Origin: Serripes groenlandicus
Taxonomy: Eukaryota; Mollusca; Bivalvia; Cardiida; Cardiidae
Assembly: GCA_031761405.1 (NCBI GenBank)
Contig: JASEVX010000003.1
Coordinates: 146,955,527 to 147,019,526 of the forward strand
DNA: 64,000 bases
Reading direction: 5' to 3'
The notes beneath the pieces are model-generated. The model was given only the letters and a program-made list of their open reading frames with translations, was not told the origin of the DNA and did not search any database. Shown here piece after piece: positions 33,054 to 42,417 of this stretch. Position numbers and translations under genes: made by a program. Every line of letters begins with the position of its first letter. Position 1 is the stretch's first letter.

Positions 33054-33063
33054 CCAGTGTTAA
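33054..33063 (+). pseudogene. possible last coding exon of the Met/Gly-rich gene
   Basis: A good acceptor (TTTGATTGTTTACAG|) is followed by C CAG TGT TAA. Joined in phase to the donor at 32763 it would end the protein ..CKLQC and stop. Without splicing the frame stops at 32765 after ..CKL. Both are possible. Confidence 0.4.
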
Positions 33064-33499
33064 ACATGTTCTAAGAATCTATGCGCGTTCTTACCTAAAC
33101 AAACTATATGATGTTATGCAGGCCTTTAACTACAACTGTAAATAATACAGACCAAGGTCAGCCTGCATATTGTCTCAGTCTGATCTAAATATACATTGTT
33201 CGAAACTCATCAATGAGAAGTCAAGACCAGGGACTGAAACTATACAACTCTCGGAAATGAACTCTATTGCTCTATTGCTCCAAATAAGACGTCTGATTGG
33301 TCAATTTCGAAGATGGAATTACCTCTTACCAATCAGATACTTAAGCACAACGTCTGAACACAGAATGTAAGTGTGTCGTTCTGGAACCAGTCAATTGACA
33401 TGTAAGAACTATTGTTTCAAAGATCATGGATGATGATTCTGGTTCCATGAATCCGGCAGGATAACGTTCCATCACTCTCAACGTTTGCTTCCCGGAGAC
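33064..33499. other. intergenic DNA, nothing recognised
   Basis: A 66-codon ORF at 33170-33370 has no support. Confidence 0.35.
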
Positions 33500-33705
33500 T
33501 TAACTCTTTCCCTCATATAGACGTTTTATGAGATGCCTCTGCAGCAGATGGCTTTTTTAAAACATGTCAACAAAAGAAGAAATTGCTCAAAACGAGCAAT
33601 TTCTCATTTTGTCACCATGTTTTCAATTCTGTTCAATTATTGTACTTTCATTAAAAGGGAGTTTCCGACATTTTTTGGGGTATGTTTTCGAAGTCGTCGG
33701 ATTGT
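33500..33705 (+). mobile_element. piggyBac-type MITE (family P)
   Basis: TTAACTCTTTCCCTCATATAG, CTCTGCAGCAGATGGC and the hairpin AGAAATTGCTCAAAACGAG..CAATTTCT. The right end is diverged. Confidence 0.82.
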
Positions 33706-33839
33706 GTAAGACGATCTTTACAATTGATCCCACTCTGAACGAGATTCGAACCATGAACATATGTGCAACGGATGATTTTTGTTTTTTAAATCAGTCTGTA
33801 TTTGCCAATCAGACTGTGTTGTACTCAAAAATGCCACGA

Positions 33840-34097
33840 TCCCCGGTTGCTCAGTCGGTAGCGACGCGGGCTATCAACCCAGTGGTTGTGAATTCAAAAA
33901 CAATCTCGGCCAACATTATTTCCCACGTTTAATGAATGTAAATGTGACAGTCGCCATTCGCCCAACACTAATGGACGTACAGCCTGTGTGGAAAGCAGCC
34001 AATTGATTGCAAATACTGATGTGAGGAATAAACGAATGACATGGGTAGGTGAACTGGTAGCAGTGATATGAATATTTGTTGAAAACGGCGGAATGAT
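33840..34097 (+). mobile_element. tRNA-derived SINE, near-complete
   Basis: A box GTTGCTCAGTCGGTAGCGACG, B-box region GTTGTGAATTCAAAAAC, then TCTCGGCCAACATTATTTCCC. The body is GTGGAAAGCAGCCAATTG and the 3' part is TTGTTGAAAACGGCG. Same family as 12786-13085. Confidence 0.85.
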
Positions 34098-34489
34098 ACA
34101 TCAAAAGCAGATGGTAAATGAGTCGGTCTTTATTTCGACCAGCCAATCTGGTAGATACGAGTCATTACTATTTTCGCGTGTAGTTGTTTCTTCAACTTTA
34201 CATCTCTCCTCGCTAATATAGACATAGTGTGTTCAAGTAAATTCCGAATCATACCCCCATCGTATACGCGGACTTACAAACATGTAACATTTATTTACAA
34301 ATATGTTGACAGCTACACACACACGCACACAACCCACACAGAGCAAACATTTAAACATTTCGTTCCAGTTTTTGTGTAAGATTGGAAAGCACTTCACGTC
34401 AGCATTCGTGATTATAGTTCTAAGCATCTTATAACGAACAAGTGCTCTGTTTGCCACATTGATCATCTAACACTATTTAATAAAAAAAA

Positions 34490-34558
34490 ATCTTCATTTA
34501 TCCTTGAAACTTTCAAAGTCGACTACTTCAAATTTCTGGAATGTGGGAAGGGTTTAAT
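34490..34558 (+). mobile_element. piggyBac-type MITE (family P), right-end fragment
   Basis: TTTCAAAGTCGACTACTTCAAATTTC followed by GTGGGAAGGGTTTAA. Confidence 0.6.
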
Positions 34559-34693
34559 TAATGGGTATAAGTTACATTACAATTAACAACATGACAGGCA
34601 AAAATGTGCTAAAAGGTAACCGAAAATGGCTTTATTCAAAACTGTGCTTCAAATACATACATAAATAAATAATAAACATGAGTGATAGGGCCA

Positions 34694-34872
34694 AGTCACA
34701 CGAAATTCGATCTCAGGAGGTTTCGAAATGAATTGCAATTACTGTCCAATTACAGACTTGAACAGTGGTGTCTATGGTTAAAAACCGCACCATTGCAGTT
34801 TTATGGCGACGAGGCGCAGTCTGATCTTGATCTTCGCTGATCGCGAACTCCCGAATGTCGAATTTCGTGTGA
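34694..34872 (+). mobile_element. MITE family C with GTCACACGAAATTCGA ends
   Basis: GTCACACGAAATTCGATCTC at the left and its inverse TCGAATTTCGTGTGAC at the right, about 180 bp apart. The tips resemble family B (CACACGAAAACCGAC), so B and C may be related. Confidence 0.75.
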
Positions 34873-35106
34873 CGCGACTCAATAATAATACAATAGTTTC
34901 CCTTTTCCAGTATATTTCCTGAACTCTATTCGATCACTTCATTCCGTGGATCAATTATTTAATTAAACTGGTCCATCCATCCCTACATACACATTGATCG
35001 TTGTTGCTAGTTATTAAAGAATACATACTCGGCGAGGAATGTAACCCTTTTGCAAATTGATCTGAATATCTGACGTGACTGACTCGGCCAGTGTACTATA
35101 TATAAT

Positions 35107-35380
35107 ATATATGAGCCGTTCCACGAGAAAACCAGCATTATTGACTCCGCGTAAAGTATCGACCCGGATCAGCCTAAGCATGCCGTGCAGGCTAACCCGG
35201 ACAGACACTTTTCGCCTTCTGTAGATTTTCTGTTTCAGGAATCATTACTTTACACCTCTATCCACCTGAGACGGAATGTGTCGGCCCGGATAAGCCTGCG
35301 CAGACTGCGCAGGCTGATCTGGGTCGATACATTACGCAGATCCAATAATGTTGGTTTGCTCGTGGAACGGCTCATATATA
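35107..35380 (+). mobile_element. MITE family A, complete reference copy
   Basis: Terminal inverted repeats TATATGAGCCGTTCCACGAG / CTCGTGGAACGGCTCATATA extend inward through AAAACCAGCATT..AATGTTGG and CTCCGCG..CGCAG. The interior includes GATAAGCCTGCGCAGACTG then CGCAGGCTGATC, itself a hairpin. The TATATA-rich flank hides any target duplication. Confidence 0.93.
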
Positions 35381-35454
35381 ATACGAAGAAATATATATCA
35401 ATACAGCGTCTGGCGATTTGAGGGTGTTGTAGCATCTGCGCGTGTTGCGTCATC

Positions 35455-35600
35455 GTCGGACACACACGGCTGTTGACTCCGCTACGCTCCAACACACGGT
35501 TGTTGACTCCGCTACGCTCAAAACATCGCCCTTGGGATTTGTCACTGTACCCAATGCCCTTGCAACGATGTTTGGAGCGTAGCGGAGTCAACATCCGTCG
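35455..35600 (+). repeat. inverted repeat built on GTTGACTCCGCTACGCTC
   Basis: Two direct copies of GTTGACTCCGCTACGCTC near 35472 and 35502 face one inverse copy GAGCGTAGCGGAGTCAAC near 35574, with ACATCGCCCTTGGG..AACGATGTTT inside. It may be part of the satellite-bearing element (GCGTCTGGCGATTTGAGGGTG just before). Confidence 0.75.
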
Positions 35601-35873
35601 GTATCTTACGTTTATGTGGTTCGTCTTACAAGAAGCCGCCTATATAGTATAAAGACGTATAGTATAAAGTTACATATTCTGGTAGTATAAAGACGTATAG
35701 TATAAAGTTATATCTTCTGACATAAGTAAACTAGAAGTGAAGCCCCATCAAGTTAACGCCAGTGTTTATTTCTTTAATACCAAACCGGAAAGGCAATAAG
35801 ACACCAAATCGCCGGACGCTGTCTTAAGAAATAATGCCTTTTTACGTGTTTAGTGTGCGACTAAGCAACATAT

Positions 35874-35875
35874 TA

Positions 35876-35909
<34 letters not shown>

Positions 35910-35912
35910 GGG
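35874..35912 (+). repeat. GA dinucleotide run followed by a G run
   Basis: (GA)n then about 14 G, immediately followed by purine-rich sequence. Confidence 0.9.
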
Positions 35913-36177
35913 TAGAAAGAGACAGAAATACAGGGATAGATAGACAGTGACAGAAAAACGGGTCGATGGAAATTTACAAATTAAGTTATTGTATTTGTTT
36001 CTTTTGGTGTCTTGTAGTCAATTCCTTTAGTTGTTGCTTCAATAAACCAGTATATAGTATGGCACTGTCACTTGGTTGTTTTTTCCCCTTTATTTATTCA
36101 CCGGCACATGCTGAAAGAATACAAAACAGAAATTGAAAAACATGAGTAATTTATCCTTTAGCTTTAATACTTTAAAT

Positions 36178-36229
36178 GTTGTTGTTTTTGTGGCGATTGG
36201 TTGACAATCGCCACAGTGCTACCAAAACA
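36178..36229 (+). repeat. two-tier hairpin
   Basis: Inner stem GTGGCGATTG / CAATCGCCAC with a 5-base loop, flanked by an outer arm pair TTGTTGTTTT / AAAACAACAACAA. No run of T follows. Confidence 0.75.
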
Positions 36230-36469
36230 ACAACAACGAAAAAAAAATTATATAGTCGTATTTGAACAATCGGTTGGATATTTCTGCAAAGGCAATTTAC
36301 TCACTTCCGTTAAACCGCCATATATATATATAGTTCCATCAGTGATGCAGGCACACGATTAATAATGATAATGTTAGTGCTACTTTGATACCGGATTGGT
36401 ACTAATATTTGAGATTTATCGAGAAAATATCTAAATAGAGTTAAACTATTTACATATTATCTTTCTTCA

Positions 36470-36690
36470 TGTTTGGGCAGATAATAAATATCATCGGGCG
36501 TCTTGGGTACGCTATGCAGAGTATCATGATACTCCTGTGCCTCGTTTTATTTTTACTGTAGTCAACCGTAACCTTTTGACCTTTAACCTGATTCGGCAGG
36601 AGTTGGTTGTACTCTGATTATCTTCGTCATGATTTGGCAGATAATAAATATCATTGCGCGTTCTGCCTTGCAAATAACGACAACTCTGGT
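36470..36690 (+). repeat. direct duplication of a ~40-bp segment
   Basis: TGGGCAGATAATAAATATCATC at about 36473 and TTGGCAGATAATAAATATCATT at about 36633, with further similarity after (GGGCGTCTTG / GCGCGTTCTG). Read on the minus strand both are open (DIYYLPNH, DIYYLPKH), but I found no exon that fits. Confidence 0.55.
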
Positions 36691-37959
36691 GATACTCAAA
36701 TCTGGAAATTCCAAAAGGTTCTATAAATAGCTCGCGAGACCAAAAACCAGAAAAGCTTGTAAATCTCAATATTATAAACGCTTTATTTTGTACTTGTTTA
36801 AATATATGAAAGCGTCTAGATAATAAGACTGGTTTACAAAGGTTTAAAGGTGTGTACACACGTTATGTATACACGTCTGCACGTTCTAGAGTCAATTAGC
36901 AATCAATGCTGACAGTGTAGCCTAATTGAGTTTGAAGATCTAGCATTATAATATATGCCTATATTTTCATAAATTAAACAGTTTGGCAAATAGTGAAATT
37001 GTGCTTTTGGAGCATGTTTTGTGTTTGTTTTTGCACTCACATTATTCGAAGCAGTTTAACAACCTCAGAGACATATAAATACACTGTGACAACCCTCAAT
37101 CATGCAATGTGAAGGGACTAAATTGAACAGACCTGTTTAATATCGGACATAATTGAAACAAACACCAAACTAATGGATACTGTTTTCTCTCCTTTCTTTA
37201 GTCATTTCTAAAGTGTAAAATATATTTTATCTTAATATGGCCTAACGACCTGGTGATAAACATGTGATTACCCAAACAATTTAGATTACAAATAGTCATT
37301 CTAATGAGCTAAAACGGTAGTCTATCGAATACCAACTAGATTTTTCATAACTTTGGAATGGCCTAATTTTGAACACATCATGACCAATTTCAGAACGTAA
37401 CTAAATAATCACCAAGACAACATTCTGGCAAACTAACATTATTATACTGTCAAAAGATGCAGGGTTGATACATTCTCAAATATACCCGCACCAGAGTCAT
37501 CGCAAGCCCTACACCGATATACTGCTTGTTACTTTGCAGGATTTTCCATACGATCGCCACTACAGTGCCATTGGCGCTTTGATTAAATGAGTCAGAATGT
37601 AGGAAATTGGTTAATCCTGACCTATCCATTACAAATTGTCAACATTTGGTTGTCTATCGTAGATAAAAGACGTGTATGAGATAACAGATGTGTATGAGAT
37701 AAAAGATGTGTATGCATCTTTATTTCAAGTTTTAAAATTTACCTTGAAATGTTAAGAATTAAATGTACTTCAAAGAGACGGACAGGTACGCTACAAAAAT
37801 AGAAATGCAAAAATAACCAATGAATTATTAAAATAAAAGGGATTTTGTTTTCCTCTCGTTATCTAAAACTTGCAGGGAAAAGTCGATTACTGGGATAACT
37901 GGGAGTGAATTTTGAATACACCATATGGTGGCAGTCACACTGAATGTTGAAATCACATC
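36691..37959. other. intergenic DNA, nothing recognised
   Basis: A 20-bp GTATGAGATAA-type triplication lies at about 37660-37715. This stretch should hold any further 3' exon(s) of the minus-strand gene at 38.4-44.0 kb, but I could not place one. Confidence 0.4.
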
Positions 37960-38228
37960 ATATGAGACGTCCCGCGAGAAAACCAACATTGTGGTCTGCG
38001 TAAAGTATCGACCCGGATCAGCCTAAGCATGCCGCGCAGGCTAACCCGGACAGAAATCTTTCGCCTCCTGTAGATTTTCTGTTTCAGGAATCATTACTCT
38101 ATACCTCCATCGCCCTGAGACGTAATGTGTCGGCCCGGATCAGTGTGTGCGGACTGCGCAGGCTGATCTGGATCGATACATTACGCAAAGGCCATAATGT
38201 TGGCTTTCTCGCGGAACGGCTTATATAT
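37960..38228 (+). mobile_element. MITE family A, complete
   Basis: ATATGAGACGTCCCGCGAGAAAACCAAC and GGCTTTCTCGCGGAACGGCTTATATAT ends with the full interior between. Confidence 0.92.
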
Positions 38229-38363
38229 GATTTAAGTGTAAATGAAACCGTCATATCCGTATGCTGTAGAAACGTCACCAAACGTCTGTGTAGTGGAGGG
38301 GAATACAATGATTGGCTGATTCTATACGATGAAGACCAAATGTATCAATCTGTATATACTTAC

Positions 38364-38612
38364 GCATCATAACGAAGTTGAAAATGAATCTTGGATCTTG
38401 AAAAGTTAGATTCATTTCGTTTTCGAGTTCGCTCGCTGCTTGCAACCATGGAAACTGATTTGGCGGGTCATGTTTTGAATCCAGTGTGACGTAAAACGTA
38501 TCCCGGCATGCATAATCTGACGTTTTATAATCCGTACAAGACATAAAGAAGAGGTAATCGTCAGGCAGTTGTGAGAAAAACACTAATCTTTCTGTCTTAT
38601 CGCCTTCCACTT
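38364..38612 (-). CDS. internal exon coding a Cys-containing, possibly lipocalin-like domain (exon 4 of the 38-44 kb gene)
   Basis: Bounded on the minus strand by TTTGCAG| at 38613 and |GTAAGTATA at 38363. Enters in phase 2 and leaves in phase 1. It codes KTERLVFFSQLPDDYLFFMS, then CTDYKTSDYACRDTFYVTL, then an Asn/Glu-rich end with QDPRFIFNFVMM. The alternating hydrophobic strands and the paired cysteines around a 'DDYLFFMSC' strand look like the later strands of a lipocalin-type barrel. This is a visual resemblance only. The next exon, at lower coordinates, was not found, so the C-terminus is unknown. Confidence 0.7.
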
Positions 38613-38699
38613 CTGCAAAGAGAACAGTCGGAAAATGTACGGAACCGCCCGAGTAATCTCAGAAGCAGGGCTATTATAACGGGTACCTAATATCTGATA

Positions 38700-39047
38700 T
38701 GATGAACCATGGTTTTTCAACTCTTTATCTGATATTGGCGACTAAAAGTGTGTCTGCAACAAGTGGCTTTTGAAATAATGTAATAACATTGGCATCAACG
38801 CAGGAAAATAATGTATAATTATGATCATTTACGACCAATACCGCTCCAAATCAGATAACACAAACGTATAGCCTGATCGGTACTCCTACTTTCTATGATA
38901 AAACAATTCTAAGATACGTGCAAAAAGAGAAGATTTTAGTCAACTGTGTGAATGCACAGGCTGATCTAAATTTACGCTGTTTGCATATATCCAAAGTTAT
39001 TTTTGATGCATCGAGTCTTAATATTCCAGCTCCCTGTGAGATGAATC
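38700..39047. other. intron sequence, nothing recognised
   Basis: Between exons at 38612 and 39558; no ORF or repeat supported before the MITE at 39048. Confidence 0.35.
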
Positions 39048-39212
39048 GTTCCCACATACAACAATCTGCCGCAGACGACTTTGAAAACATGTAGGCTAAA
39101 ATGTTAAAATCACTTCATTTATTGACTTAAATTTAAAAATATAGTTTCAAAAAGAAAAATTAAAAAGTCGCCTGCTGCAGATTCGTCGAAATGCATATGT
39201 TTTAGGGAAGGT
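39048..39212 (+). mobile_element. piggyBac-type MITE (family P), diverged
   Basis: TTCCCACATACAACAATCTG, CCGCAGACGACTTTGAAAAC..AGTCGCCTGCTGCAGATTCG, TTTTAGGGAAGG. It lies in an intron of the minus-strand gene. Confidence 0.75.
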
Positions 39213-39557
39213 TTTAAAGACCGATAAAGAGAATGTCAAACCTTGCAGATCATGATCAGACTGTGCGTATGGATGTATGGAAGACGAAGGGGTCAGAATT
39301 CGAATGCACTACATTTACATCAACATACCGACTGGTCCTTAAAGTTATTTACAAACATGCAGAATTAGATTATGAGATAATACCGTTAATGCTCTTGCGG
39401 ATTTAAATATCAATTTCATTACCGACTATGTTTGCTGTACGAGCCAGATCAACAGGACATACATTAAGACTTTGGGAGGTCATAATTGTAAGAACCCTAA
39501 TATTTAGAATGAAAACAAAAAAGAAACACAGAATATAGTAGGTATACAGTCATTTAC

Positions 39558-39646
39558 CTTTCTCAAATGCCGCGACATCCGAACCCTGTGCCAATGTTCC
39601 AAGTTTGAATTTCTGTATCTTTGTGCACTGGCGTGAATAAATGAAT
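39558..39646 (-). CDS. internal exon (exon 3 of the 38-44 kb gene)
   Basis: Minus strand: acceptor CTTTTTCAG| at 39647, donor GAAAG|GTAAATG at 39557, 89 nt. In phase with both neighbours it codes IYSRQCTKIQKFKLGTLAQG then SDVAAFEK. The frame continues as EVEGDKTERL in the next exon. The Cys, the 'KLGTL' strand and the short length fit an extracellular beta-rich domain. Confidence 0.7.
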
Positions 39647-40171
39647 CTGAAAAAGAGTGGGGCACGTTAGGCGATAATGAGGTCTTCTTGCAGGACCGTT
39701 TTCACATTAAATTAACGAGTGGTGCGCTGAGAAAACTCACCGTAAAGCATCTGCGACCAATGTTTATCCAGATTCAGCCAGCGTAGTCTAATCTGGCCCA
39801 ACAGTGTCCGCTCATTAGTCATATAATGTTTCAATAATGTTTGTAATGCAGTAACTCTTTGAATCCTTAGCACGAATGCGAAGGCAGGTCTCTTTTCACA
39901 CATTTTATCATTACGCTAAGGTTAGTTTTTCTGGAACACTGCTTAAATATTTATTTGAATCAGACCATCCCTACATGCGTTCAATGAAGCAGTTTACTAA
40001 CTCAGTTTTGCCAAAATAAAGGTGTAATGCGCTGTAATTAGATAGGTAGATTGACAATCGTGAGCTACCGAACTGTTTCACTGAGCACAGGGCTGCACAT
40101 GCGGTTTATGTAATACCAATAGTAAAACGGCTACCGTTTGTTATTTCAAAATATCATTGCAAGCAGAGTTG

Positions 40172-40435
40172 ATATTAGTCGTTCCACGAAAAAAAACCAT
40201 TATGGACTCTGCGTAATGTATCGACTCAGATCAGCCTGCGCAGTCAACGCATGCTAATCCGTGACACATTCCGTCTCAGGGGTATATATATATATAGGTA
40301 TATGTTGATTCCTGAAACAGAAAATCCACAGGAGGCGAACCGTGTCTGTCCGGGTTAGCCTGCGCGGCATGCTTAGGCTGATCCGGGTCGATACTCCAGT
40401 CCACAATGTTGGTTTTCTCGTGGACCGGCTCACAT
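40172..40435 (-). mobile_element. MITE family A, complete
   Basis: GTCGTTCCACGAAAAAAAACC and GGTTTTCTCGTGGACCGGCTCA ends with GATTCCTGAAACAGAAAATCC inside. Located in an intron of the minus-strand gene. Confidence 0.88.
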
Positions 40436-40648
40436 GTCTTTGAACGCAGGGCTGAGATGTATTCAGATTAACTATACGCAATAGTCGTTATGGTGGTTGC
40501 GGGAACGAACAGCTATTTGAACGATCTGTTAGCCTAACAAATTGTTTGCATTTTAGATTCGCAGTGTCAGGGATAGGAATAACACCTAACACTGTGTTAG
40601 GTAAATCTAAACACATACACATTTGAAATTCTACTATATCAACCTAGA

Positions 40649-40828
40649 TTTGAGCCGTCCCGCGAGAAAACCGACATTGTGGACTCTGCTTAAAGTATCG
40701 ACCCGGATCAACCTAAGCATGTCACGCAGGCAAGCCCAGACAGACACTTTTGGCCTCCTGTGGATTTTATGTTTTAGGAATCATTACTCTATACCTCTAT
40801 CCACCTGAGACGGATTGTGTCGGCTTTT
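40649..40828 (+). mobile_element. MITE family A, right third missing
   Basis: TTGAGCCGTCCCGCGAGAAAACCGAC through GGAATCATTACTCTATACC to GACGGATTGTGTCGGC, then directly joined to a family-P MITE. Confidence 0.85.
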
Positions 40829-40831
40829 AAT

Positions 40832-41027
40832 GTGACGACTTTGAAAATATATATGCAAAAGTGTGCTAAAATACACAAACGAAAAAATCTTTATTGAATC
40901 ATGAGTTGAAAACTAGCGAAAAATGAGAAAATTGCTCATTATGGCATTTTTCCTGTTGGCACAGACTTTTTCAAAAGTCGTCTGCTATAGATATGCCAAA
41001 GTGCATTAGCGTGTTGGAAAATGTTAA
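40832..41027 (+). mobile_element. piggyBac-type MITE (family P)
   Basis: ACGACTTTGAAAATATATATGC..TTTCAAAAGTCGTCTGCTATAG and a decayed GTGTTGGAAAATGTTAA end. Confidence 0.7.
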
Positions 41028-41317
41028 TCGGATAAGGTTGAATTCAATTCAAGTCATCCCATTTTCAGATACAAACGTTTTTAAACCTCCGCAGCAGACG
41101 ATTTGTGAAATTCTTTGTAAAGAGTGGATCGGAATGAAAATTATGTTTTTTTCTGTATCAGATCTAAAACGATTTCAATGTTTCAGAAACAACATTTTAT
41201 CAACATTTTTTATCATCCGGTAACTTCAAAGTAAATGTATTTGTAGAAGTATAAACTATACTATATATACATATATGATGATGGGGGAAAATAAAATAAT
41301 AATAAGTAGAACAACAT

Positions 41318-41393
41318 CAACAACAGCAACAACAACAAGAAAAGAAGAACTGCAACAAGAACAAGAAGAAGAAAAAGAAGAAGAAAGTGTATT
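41318..41393 (+). repeat. CAA/GAA-rich microsatellite
   Basis: Purine-rich CAACAACAACAAGAAAAGAAG and AAGAAGAAGAAAAAGAAGAAG runs, 30 bp from the exon at 41427. On the minus strand this is a pyrimidine-rich tract just inside the intron. Confidence 0.9.
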
Positions 41394-41426
41394 AATAATG
41401 ATAATGATTCAGTGTGATCGCATTAC

Positions 41427-41550
41427 CTGAATAGAAACTCGGCAAACAGTTCATCCCCTTCAAGAATATAAGTGACTTCTAACTGTCTGACGTGTTGAAA
41501 TAGCTTCTTTTCCGCTGATTCGAGAATGTACATCTTTTTAAACGTCTGAC
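41427..41550 (-). CDS. internal exon (exon 2 of the 38-44 kb gene)
   Basis: Minus strand: pyrimidine-rich acceptor TCAGGTTTCAG| at 41551 and donor TTCAG|GTAATG at 41426, 124 nt. It starts with two bases of a split codon and codes QTFKKMYILESAEKKLFQHV, RQLEVTYILEG and DELFAEFLF. The frame runs on into the 39558-39646 exon. It has no initiator. Its phase fits a donor-like C|GTAAAT at 42425 near the end of the 42418-44013 ORF. The joined reading ..RDFWRQTFKK.. is natural, so I infer it belongs to the same gene. Confidence 0.7.
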
Positions 41551-42417
41551 CTGAAACCTGAATACGGAAGAAAGAGAAGAGTTGTTAAGTTAGATGTTGG
41601 TGATTTTATCATATTTCAGATGGAAGGGAAGTAACTCCGTAATTTGTTAGTTTATCGATTTCATGATTATCCCCAACTTTTATCCCGTTACATGATTCAT
41701 TCAAATTTAGGCGATTTGGCAAAAGACGATTATAAAAAAACTCTGTGGAAAAGGAAAAATGCCAAAATGGTTTTTCAAAATCATTCTTTCTATTTTCAAG
41801 ATGTACTGCGTTGCAACGTTCGGAAGCTATGTATCGAATGTTTTCAAAAGCAGACGATTAAACGAATGATATTCGTGAATGTTTTGTCGTTGAATTAGCT
41901 CCTGACTCAAGACGCAAACCATTGAAACTTCTAGCACTACATAAAACGAAATGAGCTGTGTATGCGAACAGTGGGGACCCGGACTCACGCGTGTCTCACG
42001 CGTGTCCGACATTACAAGAGAGTCGTTTATGTTCCGTCTGACGAAACACAAGAGTGTAACCACCACAATGGTTTCACGCCATTGTTATTTTTGTATTAAA
42101 TGTTTTTAGTAGATTATTGAGAAATAACAGTGGATTATATTCTGATATATTGACTGTTTCAAACAGTGAAATTATGAAGAGATAACTGATTGCACCGGCT
42201 GGCTTTATATAAACAGTCTCTATATATCATCAGTAAATCAAAGAATTAAAGAAATAGAACAAACATTTGTTTAAAATTTAAAAAGAAAGTCAGAAAGAAA
42301 TATGATCTTTCAATTATGAACACCAAACAGAGAAATAGTCACTCCTGAAAATAACACTTTTCGTGTTCACTCAGTGAACATATTTCTCGATATTTTACTG
42401 AAACGAATAATTATCAT
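41551..42417. other. probable intron 1 of the minus-strand secreted-protein gene
   Basis: A faint family-P remnant lies at about 41700-41860. No alternative first exon with an ATG and donor could be found here. Confidence 0.4.

Noticed and set aside
36524..36859. 111-codon minus-strand ORF
   Set aside because: Considered as the last exon of the minus-strand gene, but no acceptor gives the needed phase and the start has no support. Only the short internal duplication is reported.
41827..42066. 79-codon minus-strand ORF as a first exon for the 41427 exon
   Set aside because: No true ATG at its start, no signal peptide and no in-phase donor; the 42425 donor of the upstream ORF fits better.
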